The translations under genes were made by a program, and so were the position numbers. Below the pieces are notes generated by a model. It saw only the letters and a list, made by a program, of their open reading frames with translations, searched no databases and was not told the DNA's origin. 17,916 nucleotides of DNA from Evernia prunastri. Lineage: Eukaryota > Ascomycota > Lecanoromycetes > Lecanorales > Parmeliaceae. The stretch is taken from contig NKYR01000244.1 of the NCBI GenBank assembly GCA_003184365.1, forward strand, positions 1-17,916, read 5' to 3'. This document shows positions 10,163 to 17,916 of the stretch, in pieces (within the stretch, counting starts at the first letter, position 1; every line of letters starts with the position of its first letter).

Positions 10163-10216
10163 CTACGCTCGAGAGACTCAGCGAGCTGACTAAGCGCGCT
10201 ATATCAAAGAGCGTAG
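10163..10216. repeat. 54-bp segment bounded by 8-bp inverted repeats
   Basis: CTACGCTC at 10163-10170 is the exact reverse complement of GAGCGTAG at 10209-10216. The interior also holds AGCG/CGCT pairs and is less AT-rich than its surroundings. It may be a small hairpin or a tiny inverted-repeat element within the gypsy gag region. No target duplication is evident. Confidence 0.45.
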
Positions 10217-11512
10217 TGATTTCGATTTTTTCATTAACTGCACATACAAATTTAAGGTATTTTAGATTAGCTCTATCTTATGATATTATATATACTAATA
10301 AGCTATAACGAGATTTTTTTAGATCTACGAAAGAATTAATTATAATCGAATTATTGAAAAAACTTCGTCATTAGAAAAATATCTGATTCGATATCTATCA
10401 AAAATATTAGAAAACTCGATCGATTTTAATAAATTAGCGTGATAATAAAGATTAATATAGTAATTTCTCTCATTTTAACTTTAATTTTCAACGCTTTAAT
10501 AACGAATTTAAAAGCTATAAAGAGTCTTCTCGATTATTCTTTAAAAGATCGAATTTTTATTATCGATCTTTTATTTCTTACGATAGCTATGAGAATAATA
10601 TAAATAATTCTCAGCAATTATAATAGTTTTAAATTATTTAAATTTAGTAATAATAGCTATCAAAAGATCGTTAATAGCTTTAAATTATTAACGATCGAGA
10701 GAACGTAAATACGTTAATTAAAAATAATTAGAATCATCAGCAGTTAAACGCTGATAATAATTAAAATCTCTATCGATTACTCTTTCGATCTTTTAATAGA
10801 AATCAATAACGACTTTATATTCTCTATGTTTATACTTATTAATATAACGCTATTTCGAAAGATTAAAAGAATAAGTTACTTATAAATAAATAAGTAGAGT
10901 ACAATATCTATAAAAATATCTATTATTAAGATTTTTAATAATATTAGTCGAATTTAATAGAGAATTTTTAAAATAGCGAGAAAATTTTAATAGATTTAAA
11001 AAATACGATCGAAAGTTATTTCGTTATCGCTGCTTCTTCGAACTTAACGTCGTTTAAGTATTAATAATATTTGAAAGTCTTTGCTTTTAATAATATTCTT
11101 TATTAACACGTACGTATAAAATATATCGATAAAATAACGAATTTTTAAGAATCTTCGAAGTTATCGAAGCTTCGACTTCGATAATTTCGGCTTCGATATT
11201 AAAAATTATTTCGTTTATAAATATTAATAAGCTTATCGAGAAATATCTCTTTCGCGAATATTATTATATTACGATTATAATTTAGTTCTTTATTTTGAAT
11301 TTACTCTACGATCTTTACTTTAATATAAAATATATTATAAATTTTATTAATCGAAACTTTTTACGAGAAATCTATTTCGAGATATAAATTAAAAAAATAT
11401 TTACGTTTATAATTGTTAAAGATATTAATAATAAGAGATATTAGACGAGTGAGTATATAAAGTTTAAGATATACTTATTTAATAATAGCGAAATCATTAC
11501 TTTAATAGAACG

Positions 11513-14232
11513 AGAATTATATATCGTCGATAAATTAATAGCTAAAATATTAATCGATATTAATATTATAAAGTCTAAAAATATAATTATTGATTTAAAG
11601 AAAGAAATAATGAAAATCGATGCTTATAGAGAACTCGAAGTATTCATCATCATATCTTTTCGTATAATCGTAATAATTTATAATAATAAAAGAATAATTA
11701 TTTCTTCGTATTCGAATATTATCGTTTTAATATCTAACTTTAAAAAACGTCTAAAGCTATTAAAAAATCGTAATTTTATCTTTAAATCTCTAATTCTAAA
11801 TACGCTATCGATATATACTTATATTATCGATTCTTGAACTTCTTCGATATTCGTTAAAAACGATATCGATCGATTTATAATTTTATTAAAGAAGTAGAAA
11901 TTCGATAGAGTAAGTAACTACGACGCTGTCGATTACTACGCTATAAATTTAAATAATTGTAATTTAATTATTAAAGTATTCAAGCGATAATTAGATTAAA
12001 GTAAAATCAATTTTCGACGTCTTATAATTAAAGTAGCGATATTTTCGATAATTATAATCTTTGTTATCGAATCTATTTAGATAAGTAAGACGATTTATCT
12101 TACTAATATTATAATTTACGACTTATTAAAAGCTCGAACTGCTATTATTATCGTAATCGACGTCTTTTCTTTTTATAAATTATATTATTAATATTTTAAA
12201 GTTCGAGTAAATAAATTTTTTTTAATTGAATAACTGACGAGAACTTTATAAGTCGAATTAAATATAAATTTATTTTCTTGATAATCGAAATAAGATAGTT
12301 ATTAATAAAAGATTTAATAAACTATATAAGTAAGATCGAATAAAATAAATTATTATAGCTATATTATTTTCTTTTTAATATTTCGTAGTTTAAAAAGACA
12401 CGTTAGACGTCGAAGAAGTTCGAAAAGATCGAGTCGTTATCGATATTCGAGTTTTGAACTATATTAGACGTCTATCTCGTGTCTGTTTAAGACGAAATTC
12501 TCGTCGAAGTTCGAGACTTAGCGATGATTTTTATAGTTAACGTCGCGAATTTCTTCTATCAATAATAAATTAAGAGATTATATCATTATCGATTTATCGT
12601 TATTTTATATCGTGATTAAAAAGTCTTTAAAATGTTAATTATAAGCTATCGTAACTCTTCTACTTACGTTCAAAGAATAATTAATAAAATTCTTCGTTCT
12701 TTTCGTAGGTTTTGTAAAATTTATATAAACGATATTATTATATTCTTCTCGTCGATAGAAGAATACGTCGAGTATCTTAAATAGATATTTAAAACTCTTT
12801 TCGGAATAAATATTTATCTAACTTTTTATATTATTATTTCTTAATTATTTATTAGTGTATTTATTAGAATAGAAGATCGATGCTTTTAAATTAACTACGA
12901 CGACTAATAAAATTACGATTATTATTAATCTTATTTTTTTAAAGACTCTCGAGCAGCTAGAAAAATATCTCGAATTAATTAAATATCTACGTTAATATAT
13001 TTCTCGCTACGCTATTATAGCAAAGTTATTATAGCTACGTAAGATTTATTTTACGAAAACGATTAAAGACGTTAAGAGTAACGCTCGCAAAAAAGTAACT
13101 AGTCGTATTTAAATTATGACATTAATTTTTAAAGAATTTAAATACTTTTCATTATCTATAAAGACTTTTTTTATCGTCGATAATATTTTATTATTATAAC
13201 GAAAAGCGTATACTTTATATTAATCTCGATATAAATAAAAAATTCGAATTTGAGATTTATATTTATTATTCTTCGAGAGACGTTTGGAGTAGTAAAGACT
13301 TATTATAATAAGAATCGAAGTTTTTTAAGTAGAAATCTTAGTAATCTATTCTTATTCTAAGTCGCTTATTATCGAACATTAAAATACGATATTAATTTAT
13401 AGAGCTAAAGATAGCTAAAATCGTCTAAATAATTAAAAAAGTTCGATATATAATTAAAGCATCGATATATTATACTACTATTTATATCGATTACTTCGCT
13501 ATCGTGTTTATAGTACGTAAGATTAATTTAAATACTATCTTTATTGAGAAATTAAACTTACGCTTAATTCGAGCTTCGAAGTATTTATAACGTTTTCGAC
13601 TTAACGTCAAATATAAGTCTAATAAATTTAATATTATTTTTGACGCTCTTTTCAAACTAATAAGCAGAGAATATCGATCGAAAATTAAGAAATTCTTGAA
13701 TATCTTAGTCGTTTACTACTTTTCGATTACTAAATTTCGATAACGTTTTTTTGAAGATTATTAAAAGTTTAAATAACGACGAGTTATATAGATATTACGC
13801 GATAACGAGACTCTTGCTGAGAACGTAATTAAGCTATTCTATCGTATTATTAATAAATCATTATACTTTAATAACGATAAAAAGAAATTAAGATTATATA
13901 TTTTTTAATCATAAAAGTAGAAGTATTTAAGCTTATTTATGATGAAATAAGTTATTTTAATTACGCTCGAACTTATAAGCGTTTCACGAAAGAATTTTGA
14001 AATTATTATCAAGCTATACGAATTTATTCGACATTATTTTTATTATCAATTAAATCAAACGTCGCGTTATAAATTTTATAGATCTCTTTAATCAATTTTA
14101 ACTTCAGCTTAATCGTTTTATACGCTTATTATTAATTTTATTTTAATTTTATTAATATTATTATTAAAAGTCTTTAATTATATTTTTTAGATAATAAATA
14201 AGTTTTTAAAGATTATTATCTTGATTGATTGA
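11513..14232 (+). pseudogene. Ty3/gypsy pol remnant: protease tail, RT, RNase H, partial integrase
   Basis: From about 11513 a frame with LYIVDKLIAKILIDINI and then NRNFIFKSLILNTLSIYTY matches the protease-to-RT linker of fungal gypsy elements. The RT active-site block is FCKIYINDIII at 12710-12742, where the expected YIDD reads YIND. The RT-RNase H connection (LTTTTNK ... TLEQLEKYLELIKYLR) starts at 12891 in a shifted frame. RNase H starts near 13207, shifted again, with LYINLDINKKFEFE instead of LYIDLD. The integrase zinc finger near 14011-14070 keeps its His, but both Cys of the HCxxC motif are Tyr. The first integrase catalytic Asp (14134-14136) is Asn, and the remnant ends near 14232. 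Most changes are G-to-A on this strand, the RIP pattern. The pol is non-functional. Confidence 0.88.
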
Positions 14233-14490
14233 TTGTTTTATACGCCTATGCTAGCTACTTGATGTAAGCTAATGAGGGTAACATTAACGCTGAACCAGCT
14301 TTACGGCTGGGCGTTGAAGAAACCTGAGGGCGAACCTCTGGACAAAAACTTCAACTAAACAGTACGCTCTCCCTTCTGCTGTGCTCCTTAGGAGCCCTAT
14401 TACACCACCGCACATCTCTCTACTTCTTTGCGCCGACTCTTCTATTCTCTGACTTTTGTATCTCTGATCGCCCCCGCCTCTAGAGGCGGG
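14233..14490. other. Normal-composition segment after the gypsy breakpoint
   Basis: The base composition changes sharply where the gypsy remnant stops. A plus-strand frame at 14272-14358 encodes 28 residues ending GWALKKPEGEPLDKNFN; it reads like the C-terminal end of a protein but I do not recognise it. A minus-strand frame also crosses the segment and the N, so it is not reliable. The segment ends in the palindrome at 14473-14490. Confidence 0.4.
14473..14490. repeat. 18-bp perfect palindrome at a contig end
   Basis: CCCGCCTCTAGAGGCGGG is its own reverse complement over 18 bp and touches the N at 14491. A strong hairpin of this kind can stop sequencing or assembly, which may be why the contig ends here. 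Confidence 0.85.
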
Positions 14491-14491
14491 N
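14491..14491. other. Single N, probable contig join
   Basis: The N directly follows the palindrome at 14473-14490. Any reading frame that crosses it in either direction is artificial. Confidence 0.75.
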
Positions 14492-14744
14492 TTGTTCTTT
14501 TTGTTAGGGGGGTTGTTTGCACGAATGCTGGGGTGCTTGCACGTATGCAGCAGTACCTCCTCGTAAGGGGTTTTCCTTGTGGTCAACAAGTCCTAGCCAC
14601 GAATGGTTCGTTTTGCCCGTAGGTAGGCCACACCCGGATGCCCAATGATCTGACGTCGAAACGTCTTCACAACGGTCCCGATGACAATTTTCTTTTACTG
14701 TTCGCTTGTCAGTACGAACGGAAGGGTGGATGATCTAGTTGTAG
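14492..14744. other. Undecayed segment, no gene recognised
   Basis: Composition is normal. Two similar stretches, TTTGCACGAATGCTGG and CTTGCACGTATGCAGC, lie in tandem near 14517-14550. If the adjacent sequence is a 5' LTR on the minus strand, this would be the start of that element's internal region, but I see no convincing primer-binding site or gag start. Confidence 0.4.
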
Positions 14745-14949
14745 TGTCAGAACCGTGCCCAGAGTCAAGTCTAATGGGGGTAAATTGAATAAGACAACTA
14801 GATAAAGAGCGAATATGTACACAGGAGAAGAGCGCTTAAATACTAGGAAGAATCCCCGCTAGCCTATGTGATAATGAGAATGTGTCAATGACCAATAAAT
14901 ACTCTATGTGCCTGACACATAGCCATAAACACTCCCTTTGTACCTGACA
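14745..14949 (-). mobile_element. Probable 205-bp LTR, minus orientation
   Basis: On the minus strand the segment starts TGTCAGGTAC and ends GGTTCTGACA, so its termini are TG...CA with a 6-bp inverted repeat (TGTCAG/CTGACA). It contains a TATA-like TATTTAAG and a 7-bp hairpin (CTATGTG/CACATAG at 14904-14922). The flanking pentamers, TGTAG and GCTAG on the plus strand, are similar but not identical, so a target duplication is not shown. It interrupts the 3' side of the copia fragment and supplies that frame's stop codon. It could be a solo LTR or the 5' LTR of an element lost in the gap. Confidence 0.5.
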
Positions 14950-15843
14950 GCTAGGGTACGTCCGTAACAACGTTCTCCAGCGTCTTCGGCCACAGAAAGA
15001 GATTTTGATCCTATTTCGATGTCTTTCGAATCATTATCTCCAGCCTTCATTGAAGATATTGTCGAAAGTTCTTTACCAAAAACTCTCTCTGCTGAAATAT
15101 CTCGTATATCTTCGATTTCTTCGATCCTTAACGACGATGAGATCATCGAAGTAAGAATTCTAGAATTATCTATCTCATCGTCGTCGCTTAATGTAGCCTT
15201 AGAGTTATTCTTCAATAATTTATAAATATTTTCATAATCATTGAAGAGTGCTGTAGAAAAGTCTACTCGAAGGATATTATACTGCAGTGAGAACGCATAA
15301 CGAGATAATAATTCGACTCCTTTGCGATTCTCATAAAATTTGACGTTTGTTGATCAATCAAAACGATTCTTTCGAGAATCATAAATTCGATACTGTTAGG
15401 AGTGTACCTAGGTGGTTGACCAAGATTCTATTGATGAGGAAGGAACTTGCTATCTCTAGGAACTATGGTACATATAGTGGGAGAGTGTGCCAAGACCCTA
15501 GCCCATAGGGCTACTTGCCAAGTGCCTGCTTGACACACTCGTAACAGATACTAAGTCGACGAATAATAATCGATGTAAATACCTTTGTAAGCAATAACAT
15601 AAAGCTTACTCTCTCTCTCTCTTTTCTTTGAATATCAACATCAAGCAGAAGCAGTCAAATATCTTCTCTTTACTGAGATCTGACTTCTTATTATATTATA
15701 CTTCATATAAAAATTTGCTTTCTCTACTATCGTGTGATAGTTTGCATTTTAGATAATTACTATACTTCGCGACTTCGACTCAGAAGATTATTGACAGTTC
15801 TAATTAAGCGAGCATAAATCTCATAAACTCGATAAGTATTCGA
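14950..15843 (-). pseudogene. Ty1/copia integrase fragment, split by a solo LTR
   Basis: Read on the minus strand from 15843, the frame gives the later part of a copia integrase. FMRFMLA and VEVAKYSNYLK come first, then KFLYEV-YNKKSDLSKEKIF, where copia integrases carry a TPYE-type motif. KEKRE and YKGIYIDYYSST follow. After the inserted LTR (15394-15546) comes YRIYDSRKNRFD-STNVKFYE. This GY...YRIYDP-like block is typical of the C-terminal side of copia integrases. An acidic linker leads towards a reverse transcriptase that is not present. In-frame stops fit C-to-T or G-to-A changes of Gln or Trp codons (TAG at 15551-15553, TGA at 15354-15356). The fragment is bounded by LTR-like sequence on both sides, so no gag or RT remains. 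Base composition is less decayed than in the gypsy remnant. Confidence 0.8.
15389..15551 (+). mobile_element. 153-bp solo LTR with 5-bp target duplication
   Basis: The element at 15394-15546 starts TGTTAGGAGTG and ends CACACTCGTAACA, with TGTTA/TAACA terminal inverted repeats. It is flanked on both sides by GATAC (15389-15393 and 15547-15551), a perfect 5-bp duplication of the kind made by LTR-retrotransposon integrases. Deleting the element plus one GATAC joins the two parts of the copia integrase in the same frame. The insertion is therefore younger than the copia copy. With no internal genes it is a solo LTR left by recombination; a tiny non-autonomous element is a less likely alternative. 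Confidence 0.85.
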
Positions 15844-16005
15844 TGTTACGAGTGTGCCTAGCACCCAGGGCAGTACTACTCTGGAACAACGTTATTCCGG
15901 CCTTGGCATGCCTCCCTCATATTCTATGTACAATAGTCTTCTCTCCTTAGACTTAATTTATTCGTTACATACCACTATTGATTTATTCTAGTTGCAGTCC
16001 TAACA
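15844..16005 (-). mobile_element. 162-bp LTR related to the solo LTR, opposite orientation
   Basis: Read on the minus strand it starts TGTTAGGACTG and ends GCACACTCGTAACA. The first 8 and last 13 bases are the same as those of the solo LTR at 15394-15546, and both share TGCCAAG-CC inside, so they belong to related families in opposite orientation. It abuts the copia integrase sequence at 15843. The flanking pentamers, TTCGA and TTAAA on the plus strand, do not match, so it is either an old insertion or a deletion junction. Confidence 0.65.
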
Positions 16006-16154
16006 TTAAATTAAGTCTCACCCCCTCATTACGCTCGAAAGGACGATCGAGCTGAAAGAATTCGTCCACGGTGAAGCCGACGTTCCCGAAAGGCAGAAGA
16101 AGTCACCACTCCGGGGCACCTCCCTCACACGGATGTGTCATCAGCAGGCCTAAG
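16006..16154. other. Normal-composition segment between LTR and repeat block
   Basis: TAAATTAAGTCT at 16007-16018 is the reverse complement of AGACTTAATTTA at 15950-15961 inside the neighbouring LTR. Both strands carry frames open through much of the segment, for instance FGNVGFTVDEFFQLDRPFE on the minus strand, but I cannot assign them to a family. It is probably retroelement sequence. Confidence 0.35.
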
Positions 16155-16564
16155 TCATACGGAACCACTGATAGGCTCGTTAGCAGGCGAGATCAAAGAA
16201 GCTGCAGTCGAACGGCCGAAAGAACCCTCCCTTCGATCTCAAACCCGTTCAAATCCGCCAATCCCGTGTTGTCCGCTTAGCCGGCTGTGAAGCCCCCACA
16301 ACACTGTTCAGCACTAAGTCAAAATTTCCTACTGCAGGCTGCCGAAAGTCCTCACTCAGTATAGCGCCCTTCGAACCAGCCCATTTGGTGTTGTGGCTAT
16401 CCGGGGCGTCACTGCGCGAATTTTTGTGTGCGTCCTCGACCTATCAATTTTGTTCCGATCGGCCCGGACCATCGCCAAAAAAGTGGTCCTGTCCGTAACA
16501 TCAGAGAGAGTTCGCAACTCCTAACATCGGATCATATTTTCTCAACACTCACTCTTCTTACTCG
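16155..16564 (+). repeat. Repeat block, copy 1
   Basis: This 410-bp copy ends at the N at 16565. Over 16165-16564 it matches 16683-17082 with no indel that I can see (offset 518), and it matches the third copy from 17432 (offset 1277). No coding function is evident. Because the block precedes the gag-like start in the other copies, it is probably the LTR or 5' leader of the same retroelement. A 69-codon frame starting in the preceding segment runs into it and ends here; I regard it as chance. Confidence 0.85.
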
Positions 16565-16565
16565 N
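16565..16565. other. Single N, probable contig join
   Basis: Copy 1 of the repeat stops here. Copies 2 and 3 instead continue into a common sequence (CTACCAACACCCC...), so the join is to unrelated, oppositely oriented DNA. Confidence 0.75.
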
Positions 16566-16681
16566 GAACTCATAGAAGAAGGATCGGAAGCTATCTCCTG
16601 TAGCCATAGCTAATTCATCATATTCTCGTTCCGCCGTGACTTCACGATGCTAATCTTCAAACAGTCCTCCCAGGTGATCAA
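16566..16681 (-). pseudogene. Gypsy-type gag fragment
   Basis: The 116-bp contig reads on the minus strand as LGGLFED, one TAG stop, then HREVTAEREYDELAM and GDSFRSFFYEF. The spacing of these motifs resembles the retrotransposon gag (capsid) domain of fungal Ty3/gypsy elements. It is opposite in strand to the gag-like start at 17111 and lies between two Ns. It may be a misplaced piece of the same element family. It is too short to say whether the stop is real decay or a sequence error. Confidence 0.55.
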
Positions 16682-16682
16682 N
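16682..16682. other. Single N, probable contig join
   Basis: Separates the minus-strand gag fragment from copy 2 of the repeat block. Confidence 0.75.
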
Positions 16683-17155
16683 CCACTGATAGGCTCGTTA
16701 GCAGGCGAGATCAAAGAAGCTGCAGTCGAACGGCCGAAAGAACCCTCCCTTCGATCTCAAACCCGTTCAAATCCGCCAATCCCGTGTTGTCCGCTTAGCC
16801 GGCTGTGAAGCCCCCACAACACTGTTCAGCACTAAGTCAAAATTTCCTACTGCAGGCTGCCGAAAGTCCTCACTCAGTATAGCGCCCTTCGAACCAGCCC
16901 ATTTGGTGTTGTGGCTATCCGGGGCGTCACTGCGCGAATTTTTGTGTGCGTCCTCGACCTATCAATTTTGTTCCGATCGGCCCGGACCATCGCCAAAAAA
17001 GTGGTCCTGTCCGTAACATCAGAGAGAGTTCGCAACTCCTAACATCGGATCATATTTTCTCAACACTCACTCTTCTTACTCGCTACCAACACCCCTCCTA
17101 GCCCCCTACGATGCCACGAGACCTCAATCAAGGTGCTGGAGGACCCTCGCCGTCA
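16683..17155 (+). repeat. Repeat block, copy 2
   Basis: It matches copy 1 over 400 bp and continues past the point where copy 1 is cut. Its last 73 bp, including the gag-like ATG at 17111, are shared with copy 3. Copy 3 differs from it by a 3-bp gain (CTC) and a 1-bp loss in a T run near the end of the block. Confidence 0.88.
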
Positions 17156-17430
17156 CCAGGTCACGTCGCGTACCCTAAGCTCCCGCAGCGTCTTGAAGAG
17201 CATCTTGCTAACACTCTCAACCGGCGCGTGTCCCTGCCTAGCAGAAGCGCCTCCCGAATCACTGAAGATGCTGTCTCAATTCATAACGTCGTCACTCGAG
17301 ATCAGCTGCAGCATCTAGCAGAAACGAACCCTGAGGAGTTCCTGGCTGGGTTGAATGAACTAAGGGAACAGAGGGACCTCGGTGTTGAAGCCACTCAGTT
17401 GTACGACGACATGCTAGATAAGAATCCGGG
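17111..17430 (+). CDS. Gag-like N-terminal fragment of a retrotransposon, cut by a gap
   Basis: The ATG at 17111 starts a frame of about 106 residues that is open to the N at 17431; the continuation beyond the N is another repeat copy and must be disregarded. The protein is Pro/Ser/Arg-rich at first and then has a likely coiled-coil stretch (EEFLAGLNELREQRDLGVEA). This arrangement fits the N terminus of a fungal gypsy gag, and the gag-like fragment at 16566-16681 supports the idea. No capsid or zinc-knuckle motif is within reach, so the assignment is an inference. The same start is repeated at 17872. Confidence 0.5.
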
Positions 17431-17431
17431 N
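17431..17431. other. Single N, probable contig join
   Basis: The gag-like frame is broken here and followed at once by the start of repeat copy 3. Confidence 0.75.
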
Positions 17432-17916
17432 TCATACGGAACCACTGATAGGCTCGTTAGCAGGCGAGATCAAAGAAGCTGCAGTCGAACGGCCGAAAGA
17501 ACCCTCCCTTCGATCTCAAACCCGTTCAAATCCGCCAATCCCGTGTTGTCCGCTTAGCCGGCTGTGAAGCCCCCACAACACTGTTCAGCACTAAGTCAAA
17601 ATTTCCTACTGCAGGCTGCCGAAAGTCCTCACTCAGTATAGCGCCCTTCGAACCAGCCCATTTGGTGTTGTGGCTATCCGGGGCGTCACTGCGCGAATTT
17701 TTGTGTGCGTCCTCGACCTATCAATTTTGTTCCGATCGGCCCGGACCATCGCCAAAAAAGTGGTCCTGTCCGTAACATCAGAGAGAGTTCGCAACTCCTC
17801 CTAACATCGGATCATATTTCTCAACACTCACTCTTCTTACTCGCTACCAACACCCCTCCTAGCCCCCTACGATGCCACGAGACCTCAATCAAGGTGCTGG
17901 AGGACCCTCGCCGTCA
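17432..17916 (+). repeat. Repeat block, copy 3, with second gag-like start
   Basis: This copy begins immediately after the N, matches copy 1 from its first base, and runs off the window at the base corresponding to 17155 in copy 2. It includes the same gag-like ATG at 17872 with 15 codons visible. The two small indels against copy 2 suggest a distinct genomic copy or uncorrected assembly error. Confidence 0.88.

Larger units (their letters stand above)
9550..14232 (+). mobile_element. RIP-degraded Ty3/gypsy LTR retrotransposon, 3'-truncated
   Basis: The pol order protease, reverse transcriptase, RNase H, integrase is that of Ty3/gypsy (Metaviridae-type) elements. The left boundary is not seen and 9550 is only an estimate. 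Around 10460-10610 a frame rich in Asn, Ser, Arg, Phe and Tyr resembles the low-complexity tail of a fungal gypsy gag. The right boundary is an abrupt loss of homology near 14232 inside the integrase, so most of the integrase and the 3' LTR are missing. Many stops and at least two frameshifts rule out activity. Confidence 0.65.

Noticed and set aside
14284..14622. Frames on both strands running across the N at 14491
   Set aside because: They depend on an unknown gap and overlap the palindrome; no recognised protein.
15019..15225. Plus-strand Ser/Ile-rich frame
   Set aside because: It is the antisense of the acidic linker of the minus-strand copia fragment.
17111..17557. A 148-residue protein fusing the gag-like start to the following repeat
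   Set aside because: The fusion is created by the N at 17431; the part after it is the untranslated start of repeat copy 3, identical to 16155 onwards.

Overview
The window looks like nuclear DNA of a filamentous ascomycete (Pezizomycotina; I cannot place it lower with confidence). One conserved gene, interrupted by three introns of 47-56 nt with fungal-type splice signals, sits among AT-rich stretches decayed in the style of repeat-induced point mutation (RIP): TpA-rich, almost no CpA or TpG, CpG kept. Five single Ns (125, 14491, 16565, 16682, 17431) appear to be contig joins. At four of them the abutting sequence recurs elsewhere in the window, so the order and copy number near them are doubtful.

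Layout. 1-1013: a decayed AT-rich stretch followed by an 83-bp inverted repeat carrying a tRNA-like T-arm / Pol III B box; one arm and the spacer are duplicated at the left edge. 1081-2776, minus strand: PRI1, the catalytic small subunit of DNA primase, apparently intact, with a MluI-type cell-cycle box just upstream of the start codon. 3015-3540: intergenic sequence of normal composition with short repeats. 3541-14232: about 10.7 kb of AT-rich decayed transposon DNA. Its right part (about 11.5-14.2 kb) is recognisable as the pol of a Ty3/gypsy retrotransposon (protease tail, reverse transcriptase, RNase H, start of integrase), cut off inside the integrase. Its left part holds a degenerate coding remnant I do not recognise and a short undecayed island at 6856-7060.

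14233-16005: a nest of retroelement pieces. A Ty1/copia integrase fragment lies on the minus strand. A 153-bp solo LTR with a perfect 5-bp target duplication (GATAC) is inserted inside it, and removing the LTR rejoins the reading frame. Further LTR-like pieces lie at both ends of the fragment. 16006-17916: three near-identical copies of a block of at least 410 bp, each touching an N, with the start of a gypsy-type gag gene downstream and a 116-bp gag fragment in the opposite orientation. This is probably an unresolved retrotransposon repeat rather than a true array.

Only PRI1 looks like a working host gene. I found no tRNA gene that folds completely, no rRNA, no CRISPR array, and no convincing undescribed biological system. 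The points most worth following are the primase promoter, the nested solo LTR, the loss of gypsy catalytic residues, and the unidentified remnant at 5770-6860.
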